Both the position numbers and the translations under genes were made by a program. Positions 8,019 to 16,282 of a stretch of DNA of 26,248 nucleotides are shown here, in pieces. Origin of the DNA: an uncultured bacterium (GTDB taxonomy: Bacteria > Actinomycetota > Coriobacteriia > Coriobacteriales > Coriobacteriaceae). Below the pieces are notes generated by a model. It saw only the letters and a list, made by a program, of their open reading frames with translations, was not told the origin of the DNA and ran no database searches. Location of the stretch: the NCBI GenBank assembly GCA_905215765.1, contig CAJMRP010000011.1:1-26248 (forward strand). The letters are read 5' to 3'. Every line of letters starts with the position of its first letter. Within the stretch, counting starts at the first letter, position 1.

Positions 8019-9041
8019 ATGACGGCAAGCGACACGACCGAGACAATTAAAAAGGGAAATTCGGAGCCCAGTTTCGATAAAACGGCTCAGCGCATCCTCA
8101 ATCTTTTCTTTGTGCTCAATAGCTCCCCCGAACCGCTGACGACCGAGCAGATCGTCTTGGATTCTGACCTGGGATATGGCTCGGGCAATATCGACTCGGA
8201 TAAGCGCAAGTTTCGACGCGATCGTGACAAGCTGCTCGAACGCGGCATCTTAATCAAGGAGGTTCGCCCCACCGGCGCGCAGGAGACCGAGGAAAGCTCG
8301 TGGACAATCGACCGCGAGCACACGTTTGCGGCAGGCGGCCTCATTACCGCAGACGACGCCGATATCCTGCTCAACGCCATCGACCAGACACTAGCGGCCG
8401 GCTCATCCACTTTTGCCGCACCGCTTGCCGATATTCGCTCCAAGATTGCCTATCTCACCGACAGGACGACGGTAGACGAGGCGCCGATCAGCCGCTCTCC
8501 CACCGTCGATGCGGTTTGGAGCGCCTTTGCCGAGCGTTGTGCGCTGCGATTTTTATATCAGAACGGACGCGGCGAGCAGAAAGAGCGTACCGTCCGCGTC
8601 TACGGCATGTTCGAGCGCGAGGGCGTGGCGTATTTCTGCGGCCTCGACAACGTCACCGACGACATCAGGACATTCCGCTGCGACCGTATCGTACGCGCTT
8701 GGCGTCCTTCGAAGGCCTACGTCATCCCCGCGAACTTCAATCTCAACGACTATCTGTTCTTTGAATTCGATTTTGCCGACCGACCGCCCGTTGCAGCCAC
8801 GTTCTCGTTCGCCCCTCAGACGCAAATCGATATGATCAACGGCCTCACGCGTGGGCGAGGTGAGCTCGCACACACCGATGCAGGATGGACCTGGACCGTT
8901 GACGTGCGCGACCTTGAAGCCGCCGCCTCATTTTGCATGGCCCACGCCATGGACGGCATGAGGCCCGTGGCCCCCAAATCGCTCAAACAGGCGTGGAACC
9001 ACCTCATTGAAAGGACGGTGCACGAGCATGCCCGTGCGTAA
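8019..9041 (+). CDS. WYL-domain transcriptional regulator (first of tandem pair, PafB/PafC-like)
   Basis: 340 residues. An N-terminal winged-helix DNA-binding segment spans about 20-80 (KTAQRILNLFFVL, DKRKFRRDRDKLLERG). A WYL sensor domain spans about 165-240, where the WYL-like core reads AYFCGLD and is followed by the conserved basic pattern RTFRCDRI. A C-terminal WCX-like extension follows. WYL proteins of this layout are transcription factors that sense nucleic-acid or nucleotide ligands. In actinobacteria the PafB-PafC pair activates LexA-independent DNA-damage genes. The ATG at 8019 is preceded by GCGAGGAC. It overlaps the next WYL gene by 14 bp, indicating translational coupling. PafBC orthology is inferred from tandem arrangement and size only. 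Confidence 0.8.
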   Translation: MTASDTTETIKKGNSEPSFDKTAQRILNLFFVLNSSPEPLTTEQIVLDSDLGYGSGNIDSDKRKFRRDRDKLLERGILIKEVRPTGAQETEESSWTIDREHTFAAGGLITADDADILLNAIDQTLAAGSSTFAAPLADIRSKIAYLTDRTTVDEAPISRSPTVDAVWSAFAERCALRFLYQNGRGEQKERTVRVYGMFEREGVAYFCGLDNVTDDIRTFRCDRIVRAWRPSKAYVIPANFNLNDYLFFEFDFADRPPVAATFSFAPQTQIDMINGLTRGRGELAHTDAGWTWTVDVRDLEAAASFCMAHAMDGMRPVAPKSLKQAWNHLIERTVHEHARA

Positions 9042-9945
9042 ACTCACCAGCGAGCAGAGGCTCTCGCGCGCCATCGACATCATGGAGGCCCTCTACGCCG
9101 CCGGCGAGAGCGGCATGACACGAACCGAGATTTGCAGTCGATTTGACATCACGGGGGTGTCGCTCAACGAGATTCTCGAGATCGTCTCGACGCTCGCGGA
9201 CCGAGAATCGGGCGCGCGCATCATCTGCAAATGCCGCGGCGAGCGTGTGGTCCTCACCGGTGACGCCGGTCGTGTGCTACCGCTGCGCCTGAGTGCCGCC
9301 GAGGGCGCTGTGCTCAACCACGAACTTGAATCGTTGGGGATCGATCCCCAGGCGGCAGCTCGGATTCGACATGCCCTTCTACCCGAAGAGCTTGGCTATA
9401 ACCAGCGCGTCTTTGACACCGTCAACCACGGGTCGCACTGGCAGCAGCTGAGCTGCGCCATTCAGGACGGCGTTCGCTGCCGCATCTCGTATCGCTCGAT
9501 GGACGATGCACGGCCACGCGATCGTCTGGTCGACCCCTTGCGCATTACGGCAAACGGCGACCAAACATACCTGATTGCCTGGGACATCGCGGTCGATGAG
9601 CAGCGCACCTATCGCATGGATAAAATCGAGGGACTCGCCTTGACGGAAGACTCCGTCGTGCCTCACGCACCGGACGTCGTATCCCTCCACGATTCCCTTG
9701 CCCGGACGCAGCGCAGCGCAAAGCTCCTGATGCCATTCGATATGGCGGAACATCTGGACTGGGCCGGCATCACCCTAATCGAGCGCAGCGGGGCAGACAC
9801 GGCAACGGTAACCGTGCATTACGGCTCCGAGCGTTGGCTGCTGAGCCAGATAATCGCAGCGGGCGGAGCCATCCGCATCTTGGATGACCCCACCCTGTCA
9901 GAGCGTCTGTGCGATATGGCAAAATCCCTCGCCTGTCCGCTTTAG
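9028..9945 (+). CDS. WYL-domain transcriptional regulator (second of tandem pair)
   Basis: 305 residues from the ATG at 9028, which has AAGGACGG nine bases upstream. A TTG at 9007 is an inferior alternative. The N-terminal winged helix covers about 8-75 (RLSRAIDIMEALYAAG, TRTEICSRF). The WYL core is TYLIAWD (180-186), followed by RTYRMDKI (193-200), a closer match to the canonical motif than its partner shows. It overlaps the first WYL gene by 14 bp, so the products probably form a heterodimer as PafB and PafC do. Its TAG at 9943-9945 overlaps the TAA of the opposing helicase gene, with no strong terminator between them. Confidence 0.8.
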   Translation: MPVRKLTSEQRLSRAIDIMEALYAAGESGMTRTEICSRFDITGVSLNEILEIVSTLADRESGARIICKCRGERVVLTGDAGRVLPLRLSAAEGAVLNHELESLGIDPQAAARIRHALLPEELGYNQRVFDTVNHGSHWQQLSCAIQDGVRCRISYRSMDDARPRDRLVDPLRITANGDQTYLIAWDIAVDEQRTYRMDKIEGLALTEDSVVPHAPDVVSLHDSLARTQRSAKLLMPFDMAEHLDWAGITLIERSGADTATVTVHYGSERWLLSQIIAAGGAIRILDDPTLSERLCDMAKSLACPL

Positions 9946-12836
9946 CGGCACCGCTCGTGGCGTGCGCGCCACAGCTGTAGATAGTGCCCGATTTGTGCCG
10001 ACTCGATGCGCTGATAGGAACTCGTGGGCAGCGACGTTAAGAATTTCTTGCCGTAGCCCTTCGTCACCAGGCGCGGGTCGGCCAAGATGAGTACGCCACA
10101 ATCGGTCGATGAGCGAATGAGGCGACCGGCTGCCTGCTTGACCTCGAGCACGGCCTCGGGCAGCGAATAGCGCGCCCAAGCGCGGTCTTCGCGCAGATTG
10201 CGCTCGCATGAGAGCGGGTCTGTGGGGCTCGAGAACGGCAGCTTGGGGATTATGACGCAGCGCAGCGTCTCGCCGCTGGCATCAAACCCTTCCCAAAAGG
10301 CCTTAAGAGCAAAAAGCGACGAGGTCGGCTCGTTGATAAACCGGTCGCGCAGGCGACGAGGAGATGAGTTGCGCTGCTGGCAGTTGAGCTCCAGACCCGC
10401 ACGAGCCATCTTGGGCTCGACGCGAGCGTACAGCTCCTCCATGTCACGCCTGTTGGTGAACAGCGTAAGCACCGAGCCGCCCATGGCAAGATGAGCGTCG
10501 ACCAGCACACGCTCGAGCGCCGAAAGATAGCCTTCACGGTCGCGCGGATCGGGGATATCGCCCGCAACGACTACAGCCATATTCGAATCGAAGTCGTAGC
10601 TCGAATCCAAGTGCAGCGACGATGATGTCGAGGCACCGATGCGATCGAGGCCGACGGCGTGGTTAAAGTGCTCAAAGCTCTTGGAAACCGTCATGGTCGC
10701 CGATGCAAAGATAGCCGTGTGGACCTCGGGCAGCCACTCGGTTGCCAAGGCCTCGCCAATATCGATGCGCTCCGCAGTCATCGACTCGCCGCCGGCACGC
10801 AGCCTGCGATTGACTTGCAACGAGTACACGTAGTGTTCGTCGGTACCGTCAATGATGAGCTTGAGGTTCTCGGCCAGCTCATGCAGGCGGCGCGAGATAT
10901 CACCCAGGTCGACAACAACCTCGGGCTTGTCGGCGGCGACGGCTTGCACCAGCGCGTCGACGCTCTTGTCAGCTTGTTCCAATGCGTCGATGGCAGTGTA
11001 GGCCGACTGTAAGAAATCATGCCAGTCGTCAGATTCGCGCAGCTCGGGGCCAATCCATAGGTTCGCATTGTCATAGCCCCCGCGGGCACGGCGGCCAAGC
11101 TCGCGAACGCCGTCAAACACGTCGGCGATTGCCATGCTCGCGCGCGCAACCGTCGACGTCGCCTTGGCGGTTAGACCCAAGTAGAGCGTAGAGCCCTCCG
11201 AGGTTGCCAAATCGCGGGAAACCTGGCTCAGCGCGCCGGTGCTCGAGCCACCCAGGCGCTCAAACAGAACGCGCGATTCATCCGCCGACACCACGCGCGC
11301 CCATTGACGGCGCGCCTCGCGCTCGATGGAATGGGCCTCGTCGATTACCCAATGGCGAATCGGAGGCAAAATCCTGCCCTCGGCCGCAACATTGCGGAAC
11401 AGCAGGGAATGGTTGGTGACCACCACATCGGCATGCGCCGCGCGACGGCGGGCGCCGTGGACCAGGCATTTATCGGGGAAAAACGGGCATAGACGACGGG
11501 CGCACTCGCGCGACGCCGTCGTAAAGTCGGGACGGTTGACGCTGCGCCAGCGAATGCCGAGCGAGTCGAGGTCGCCATCGGCTGATTGGCAGACGTACGC
11601 CATAATGACCGCGACCGCCGTGAGCGTGTCCGCCGGATCGCGCTTGGTGGTAATCTCGACCTGGCCTCGGCTCATGCGCTCAAGCTTGCGCAGGCACGGA
11701 TAGTGGTCATAGCCCTTGAGAGCGCAAAATGACAGACCACCGTCCAGTTGCTCGGCAAGTTTTGGCAGCTCATGGTACATGAGCTGGTCTGCAAGATTGT
11801 TCGATTTGGTCGCAATACCAACCGTGATGTTGTTACGGCGTGCCGCCTCGGCAAAAGGCACCAGATAGGCCATCGATTTGCCGACGCCTGTGCCCGCCTC
11901 AATTACACGATGAGTGCCCGTGACCAGCGCATCGCGGACCTCGAGCGCCATCGCGATCTGCTCATCACGCGGCTCGTAAGTGGGATACATGCGATTGACC
12001 AGGCCACCTGGCGCATAGTCTGCCTCAATCTCCTCACGACTCGGCATCTTGAGGACCGGCAGTTCGTCGGCGTCCACCCGATCGTCGGCGCGATCGGCCT
12101 TGAGAACGTCAGTACGAGCGGCGCTGAGAGAGAAGATAGAACCAGGGTTCTGCCCTGCCAAGAATGAGAAGATAGGACGATAGGACCAAGGCACATCCGG
12201 ATGCATGTCGGCTAGGCGCGCCATGAGGCCCTGGGGCAAGTCGGTGAGTGCCACAAGCAACACGCGCCATACGCCGCACAGGGCGTCGACGTCGGCATTG
12301 GCACGGTGTGATACCGAGTCACAGCCAAACAGATCGGCCATAAAAGACAGCTTGTGCGAGGCCAGGCGCGGTAGCGCGATGCGCGACAGCGCCAGCGAAT
12401 CGATCCAAATATCGCTCACGTTGACGCCGCCTTTGACCGACTCGATAAACGAGCGGTCGAACGTGGCGTTATGTGCGATCACCGGGCAACCACCGACAAA
12501 ATCGGCGAGAGCGGCGACGGCCTCAACGGCCGACGGGGCATCTGCCACGTCGGCATTTGTAATGCTCGTGAGCTCGGTAATCTCGGCGGGAATCAGCTGC
12601 TTGGGATGCACGAAGGTATCGAAACGGTCGACGATCTCGCGGCCCGAAAGACGGGCCGCCGAGATCTCGATCAGCTCATTGTCCTGCACCGAAAGACCTG
12701 TGGTCTCGGTATCGAGGACAATCACATCTTCCTCGATAAGGCCAAAGGACTGCGTTTTGGCGCGTTCGGCTAGCGTGGCATAGGAGTCGATGACAAACTG
12801 CGGCGTTCCTGACGAAACCGCGTCCTCGATTAGCAT
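9942..12836 (-). CDS. dinG: DnaQ-type 3'-5' exonuclease fused to DinG-family helicase
   Basis: 964 residues. Residues about 36-190 form a DEDDh exonuclease: DTETTGL with Asp42 and Glu44, AHNATFDRSF, and HRANADVDAL near 177-186. An XPD/DinG superfamily-2 helicase follows, with Walker A AGTGVGKS (314-321) and DEAH at 499-502. Four cysteines (381, 445, 450, 457) sit where DinG-type enzymes carry a 4Fe-4S cluster (YPC, REC..LCPFFPDKC). The cluster is probably kept here, although some exonuclease-DinG fusions lack it. The family unwinds forked or RNA-containing DNA and acts in repair. The start overlaps ddl by 7 bp (ATGCTAA) and has only a weak ribosome site, so translation is probably coupled to ddl. 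Confidence 0.9.
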   Translation of the reverse strand: MLIEDAVSSGTPQFVIDSYATLAERAKTQSFGLIEEDVIVLDTETTGLSVQDNELIEISAARLSGREIVDRFDTFVHPKQLIPAEITELTSITNADVADAPSAVEAVAALADFVGGCPVIAHNATFDRSFIESVKGGVNVSDIWIDSLALSRIALPRLASHKLSFMADLFGCDSVSHRANADVDALCGVWRVLLVALTDLPQGLMARLADMHPDVPWSYRPIFSFLAGQNPGSIFSLSAARTDVLKADRADDRVDADELPVLKMPSREEIEADYAPGGLVNRMYPTYEPRDEQIAMALEVRDALVTGTHRVIEAGTGVGKSMAYLVPFAEAARRNNITVGIATKSNNLADQLMYHELPKLAEQLDGGLSFCALKGYDHYPCLRKLERMSRGQVEITTKRDPADTLTAVAVIMAYVCQSADGDLDSLGIRWRSVNRPDFTTASRECARRLCPFFPDKCLVHGARRRAAHADVVVTNHSLLFRNVAAEGRILPPIRHWVIDEAHSIEREARRQWARVVSADESRVLFERLGGSSTGALSQVSRDLATSEGSTLYLGLTAKATSTVARASMAIADVFDGVRELGRRARGGYDNANLWIGPELRESDDWHDFLQSAYTAIDALEQADKSVDALVQAVAADKPEVVVDLGDISRRLHELAENLKLIIDGTDEHYVYSLQVNRRLRAGGESMTAERIDIGEALATEWLPEVHTAIFASATMTVSKSFEHFNHAVGLDRIGASTSSSLHLDSSYDFDSNMAVVVAGDIPDPRDREGYLSALERVLVDAHLAMGGSVLTLFTNRRDMEELYARVEPKMARAGLELNCQQRNSSPRRLRDRFINEPTSSLFALKAFWEGFDASGETLRCVIIPKLPFSSPTDPLSCERNLREDRAWARYSLPEAVLEVKQAAGRLIRSSTDCGVLILADPRLVTKGYGKKFLTSLPTSSYQRIESAQIGHYLQLWRARHERCR

Positions 12837-13795
12837 GCAATGCCCGCTCGACGAAGACCCATACGGATCAGGCTGTCACAGACCTGCGGGAACGTCATGT
12901 CGTCGGTGTGGCGGATCTCATCCGGATACAGCGACGTATCGGTCATGCCGGGAATGGTATTGGTCTCGAGGATAACGGGGCCGTCCTCGCTCACGATAAA
13001 ATCGCTGCGCGAGATACCCAGGCAACCGAGGGCCTTGTGAGCGGCGCAGGCAAGCTCCTGAGCGCGAGCGTAATTCTCGGGCGAAATCTGCGCCGGAATG
13101 CGATGGATGTCCGTAGGGTCGACATACTTCACGTCCAGATCGTAGAACTCACAGTCCTCGGGCTTGCGAATCTCGACAATCGGCAGAGCGCGCACGTCGT
13201 GCTCGCCGTATACGCCGACGGTGATCTCGGTACCCTCGATGCACTTCTCGACCAGCACTTTGTCGCCGTACTCAAACGCCTTGGCGAATGCCGCGGGCAG
13301 CTCGGAGGGCTCATGGACCAGGGAAATGCCATAGCTGGAACCGTTGACGGCCGGCTTCACAAAGCAGCGCTCGCCACAAACCTCGACGATATGATCGATA
13401 TCGACTTCATCGCCCACCTCGAGCGCGAGGCCGGGGGCAATGGGGATGCCCGCCTTGGCGTACAGGAGCTTAGAGACCTCCTTGTCGGCACCGCAGGCGC
13501 TGGCAAGCACGCCCGAGGCCGTGTAGGGGATACCCAGGGTCTCCATGGCGCCCTGCATGGCGCCATCCTCACCGCCGGCGCCGTGCATTGCGATAAACGC
13601 CACGTCAAAGCCGCCGGTCGCCATGGTTACCATAAAATCATCGGCAGCCGTGTCGAGCAGCTCCACCGAAGTGTAGCCGGCCTCCTTCAAGGCAACCACG
13701 ACGTTCTTTCCCGAATTGAGCGAGATCTCGCGCTCAGCGGAATGACCGCCCGCCAAGACCGCTACGTGCATGTTCTCTAGGCTTTTACCCGGCAT
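12830..13795 (-). CDS. ddl: D-alanine--D-alanine ligase
   Basis: 321 residues. An ATP-grasp enzyme that joins two D-alanines in the cytoplasm for peptidoglycan synthesis. Visible family marks are AVLAGGHSAEREISLNSG near the N-terminus, KPAVNGSSYGISLV in the central ATP-binding part, and the C-terminal magnesium/substrate motif ILETNTIPGMT. Length is slightly below that of longer Ddl proteins but complete. The ATG at 13795 has a strong GAGGAGGAG seven bases upstream, better than the internal ATG eight codons later. It is the first gene of a two-gene leftward operon with the exonuclease-helicase, and is divergent from rlmN across 85 bp. A TATAAT-like hexamer at 13812-13817 lies in that gap without a convincing -35. 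Confidence 0.92.
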   Translation of the reverse strand: MPGKSLENMHVAVLAGGHSAEREISLNSGKNVVVALKEAGYTSVELLDTAADDFMVTMATGGFDVAFIAMHGAGGEDGAMQGAMETLGIPYTASGVLASACGADKEVSKLLYAKAGIPIAPGLALEVGDEVDIDHIVEVCGERCFVKPAVNGSSYGISLVHEPSELPAAFAKAFEYGDKVLVEKCIEGTEITVGVYGEHDVRALPIVEIRKPEDCEFYDLDVKYVDPTDIHRIPAQISPENYARAQELACAAHKALGCLGISRSDFIVSEDGPVILETNTIPGMTDTSLYPDEIRHTDDMTFPQVCDSLIRMGLRRAGIAC

Positions 13796-13880
13796 GGGCA
13801 GACTCCTCCTCTATAATTTCTGCAGCTGATACCATATTGTAGCGATACCCTCTACGTTTCCCCAAAATCGAAAGGCTTCC

Positions 13881-14933
13881 ATGAATCCCAGGACTAAATC
13901 TCAGGACATTCGCGACTTGAGCCAAAACGATATTCGCGACCTTGTGGCCGAACTTGGCCAGCCCGCCTTCCGCGCGAAGCAGCTCATTGAATGGGTCTTC
14001 GAGAAGAACGTTTGTTCGTTTGACGATATGACCAACCTTCCCAAGGCTTTCCGCGAACAGCTTAAAGAGGCTTTTGCCTTTGACACGCCGACTGAACTAA
14101 CCAAGCAGGTTTCCAAAGATGGCTCTCGCAAGTATCTGCTCGAGTACCACGACGGCGTTTCCGTCGAGACTGTCGGCATGCCCCGTCGCAACAAGCTTTC
14201 CGTCTGCGTTTCCACCCAGGCAGGCTGCGGCATGGGCTGCGCCTTTTGCGCTACCGGTCTCAACGGCCTCAAGCGCTCTCTGACCGCTCAAGAGATCGTC
14301 GACCAGGTACTTCATGTATCCAACGACTTTCGCGAGCGCGCCACGAGCGTTGTCTTTATGGGCCAGGGTGAGCCGTTTGCCAACTACGACGAGGTTCTCA
14401 AGGCGCTGCGAATCCTCAACGACCCCGACGGCATCGGTATCGGTGCTCGTCACCTCACCGTCTCTACCAGTGGCGTTATTCCCGGTATTCGCAAATTTGC
14501 CGACATCCCTGAACAGTTCACGCTTGCCATTTCCCTGCATTCCGCCATCCAGTCGACACGCAATAAGCTTATGCCCGGTGTTAAGAAGTACACGCTACTT
14601 CGCCTTCACGAGGCGCTTCAACTCTACACCGAGAAGACTGGCCGCCGCCCGACCTATGAGTATGCCATGATCGAAGGCGTCAACGATACGAATCCCGAGA
14701 TGCAGGCGCTCTGCGACTTCTGCGAGGGAACGCTGTGCCACGTTAACCTCATTCAGCTTAACGACATCGAGGGTAGCCCGCTCAAGCCGTCGCCGATTCA
14801 TAAGGTTGAGGATCTTCAGCGTCGTCTTGAGTCCCGTGGCATCGAGACCACGATTCGTAACTCCCGTGGTAACGATATTGACGCCGCTTGCGGACAGCTG
14901 AAGCAGCGCTTCAAAGTTCAGAAGAACGCATAG
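13881..14933 (+). CDS. rlmN: 23S rRNA (A2503-C2)/tRNA (A37-C2) methyltransferase RlmN
   Basis: 350 residues. A radical-SAM enzyme that methylates C2 of A2503 in 23S rRNA and A37 in some tRNAs. The cluster motif CGMGCAFC supplies Cys116, Cys120 and Cys123. The C-terminal catalytic cysteine is Cys337 in the RGNDIDAACGQL motif; the other methyl-carrying cysteine is not pinpointed here. The stretches VFMGQGEP and LAISLHS are also family-typical. GAAAGG precedes the ATG. The gene is monocistronic: it ends in a parS-like site and then a strong terminator. Codon use is somewhat richer in T-ending codons than in the adhesin or recF. Confidence 0.95.
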   Translation: MNPRTKSQDIRDLSQNDIRDLVAELGQPAFRAKQLIEWVFEKNVCSFDDMTNLPKAFREQLKEAFAFDTPTELTKQVSKDGSRKYLLEYHDGVSVETVGMPRRNKLSVCVSTQAGCGMGCAFCATGLNGLKRSLTAQEIVDQVLHVSNDFRERATSVVFMGQGEPFANYDEVLKALRILNDPDGIGIGARHLTVSTSGVIPGIRKFADIPEQFTLAISLHSAIQSTRNKLMPGVKKYTLLRLHEALQLYTEKTGRRPTYEYAMIEGVNDTNPEMQALCDFCEGTLCHVNLIQLNDIEGSPLKPSPIHKVEDLQRRLESRGIETTIRNSRGNDIDAACGQLKQRFKVQKNA

Positions 14934-14951
14934 GGGAGTCGCATCCCAAAA

Positions 14952-14967
14952 CGTTTCATGTGAAACA
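14952..14967. promoter_or_regulatory. parS-like ParB-binding site (two mismatches)
   Basis: CGTTTCATGTGAAACA differs from the perfect parS (TGTTTCACGTGAAACA) found at 17115, 17154 and 17193 at the first base and at one central base. It lies between the rlmN stop and its terminator, about 2.1 kb from the perfect sites, which is normal for satellite parS copies. Confidence 0.7.
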
Positions 14968-14970
14968 TCG

Positions 14971-15007
14971 AACGACCCCGGTTACAGAATATGCAACCAG
15001 GGTCGTT
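14971..15007 (+). terminator. Rho-independent terminator of rlmN
   Basis: Arms AACGACCCCGGTT (14971-14983) and AACCAGGGTCGTT (14995-15007) form a 13-bp stem with one mismatch around an 11-base loop. The plus strand continues TTATTTATT, a T-rich tail. Confidence 0.9.
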
Positions 15008-15068
15008 TTATTTATTAACCTTAATTTTGAATCAGCTGCTACCTGTCCCATTTTTTACGGCCAAAATA

Positions 15069-15104
15069 AGGGGTCCTTGTCTCGTGAATCAGACAAGGAC
15101 CCCT
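15069..15104 (-). terminator. Rho-independent terminator of the leftward rsmG-parAB operon
   Basis: A perfect 14-bp stem, AGGGGTCCTTGTCT (15069-15082) with its complement at 15091-15104, closes an 8-base loop. On the minus strand it is followed by TTATTTT, so it terminates leftward transcription after the small membrane protein gene. Confidence 0.9.
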
Positions 15105-15124
15105 CAAAATATGCTAAGTAATTG

Positions 15125-15136
15125 TTAGGTACCTAA
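15125..15136. repeat. 12-bp palindrome TTAGGTACCTAA (copy 1)
   Basis: A perfect palindrome overlapping the stop codon of the small membrane protein gene. An identical copy, also preceded by G, lies at 18629-18640. The pair brackets the jag-rsmG-parA-parB block. Confidence 0.7.
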
Positions 15137-15387
15137 TAACCTACATTTTCCCATTGGTTGCTAACCCAACCTTGATTAATCTTGGGATTCTTCGTTACCT
15201 GAGCCGTACGTATGGCAACATCTTCTGTCATAACATCCATTTTCTTCTTGGATGTATCGACAATATCTTGCGCACTACGAAGCAAACGACCTCGAAGTTC
15301 ATCGTCTGTCGCGATCTTATAGCCAGCAAAGGCACCAGCTGCGACAGTCGTCGCCAATGCAATCGCAGTTAAAATCCTATTCCTCAT
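15133..15387 (-). CDS. Small membrane-anchored protein downstream of parB
   Basis: 84 residues from the ATG at 15387, chosen because AAGGAGG lies five bases upstream; a start at 15405 has no such site. An N-terminal transmembrane helix or uncleaved signal (RILTAIALATTVAAGAFAGY) leads to a charged helical region (DDELRGRLLRSAQDIVDTSKKK). The tail is hydrophilic. The layout resembles YtxH-like small proteins, but I do not claim that family. It overlaps the end of parB by 11 bp, so it is translationally coupled to the segregation genes. A membrane partner of ParAB is possible but unproven. Confidence 0.7.
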   Translation of the reverse strand: MRNRILTAIALATTVAAGAFAGYKIATDDELRGRLLRSAQDIVDTSKKKMDVMTEDVAIRTAQVTKNPKINQGWVSNQWENVGY

Positions 15388-16282
15388 CTTGGCCTCCTTG
15401 ATCAAACTGAATCATTTCGCCAAGAATACGAGAGAGCTCTTCCTCGTCTTTAAACTCAATCTCAATCTTATTCTTTCCACGCGAGCTCTTCACACGCACG
15501 TTGGTATTAAAAACCTGACGAAGCACGCGGGCAGCTTTTTTAAAAGACTGAGGCGTTGCAGGCCTCGGCGTCTCAGGTGTCTCTCCGGCAGAAAACAACG
15601 GAGCAAGATTTTCTGTCGCTCTTACGGAAAGGCCCTCTGCAACAACCTTCTCTGCAAGTCGAATTCGAGCGTCCTCATAGGGAACTGCAAGAATCGCACG
15701 TGCATGACCAGCAGTAAGTTTGCCCTCAAAAATCATCTGCTGAACAACTTCAGGGAGATCAAGAAGGCGCAGCGAGTTTGTAATTGCAGAGCGTGACTTG
15801 CTGACCGCCTTCGACAATGCCTCCTGGGTCATACCGCTGGCATCGATAAGCTGGCGATAGCCCTTAGCCTCTTCGACGGGATTCAGATCAGAACGCTGAA
15901 GGTTTTCGATCAGAGCAAGAGCCAGCATCTCTTCATCATTAACATCTTTAATGATGACAGGCAGCTCCTCAAGACCAGCAAGCTTTGACGCTTGGTAACG
16001 ACGCTCACCAGCGATGATCTCATAGCCGTTTCCATGCTTGCGTACCAAAAGCGGCTGCAAGACGCCATGTTCTTGGATTGATTCGCTCAACTCACGAAGT
16101 TCAGTTTCGTTAAAGTGAATTCGCGGCTGATTAGGGTTGGGAACGATATCCTCAATAGGTAGTTTTGTTTCAGATGCGGCATTCGAAGCCGATGCAGCCG
16201 AACCACCGGTCTCATACTCGGCCTCTGAGACCAAAGCATTGAGTCCACGTCCCAATCCGCCACGTTTCTTTACACTAGGCAC
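15377..16282 (-). CDS. parB: Chromosome partitioning protein ParB
   Basis: 301 residues. A DNA-binding CTPase that loads at parS and spreads along DNA, recruiting condensin and guiding origin segregation with ParA. The basic N-terminal motif RGLGRGLNAL (7-16), which stimulates ParA ATPase, is present. The CTP-binding GERR motif is at 92-95, a parS-reading helix-turn-helix at about 151-177 (MTQEALSKAVSKSRSAITNS), and a dimerisation domain at the C-terminus. The start is GTG at 16282, inside the parA end (8-bp overlap), with GAGGTGA upstream. It belongs to the leftward rsmG-parA-parB operon. Codons are AT-richer than in dnaN or recF. Confidence 0.97.
   Translation of the reverse strand: MPSVKKRGGLGRGLNALVSEAEYETGGSAASASNAASETKLPIEDIVPNPNQPRIHFNETELRELSESIQEHGVLQPLLVRKHGNGYEIIAGERRYQASKLAGLEELPVIIKDVNDEEMLALALIENLQRSDLNPVEEAKGYRQLIDASGMTQEALSKAVSKSRSAITNSLRLLDLPEVVQQMIFEGKLTAGHARAILAVPYEDARIRLAEKVVAEGLSVRATENLAPLFSAGETPETPRPATPQSFKKAARVLRQVFNTNVRVKSSRGKNKIEIEFKDEEELSRILGEMIQFDQGGQDEE

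Noticed and set aside
9937..9948. CCGC-TTTA-GCGG hairpin between the WYL and helicase stops as a terminator
   Set aside because: A four-base-pair stem without a T-tract is too weak on either strand.
13812..13817. TATAAT hexamer in the ddl-rlmN gap as the rlmN promoter
   Set aside because: No recognisable -35 lies 16-18 bp upstream, and it overlaps the ddl ribosome-site region. I keep it as a possibility but do not call it.
14888..15121. Short plus-strand frame running through the rlmN terminator
   Set aside because: It overlaps the end of rlmN in another frame, crosses the parS-like site and two terminator hairpins, and has no start signal.
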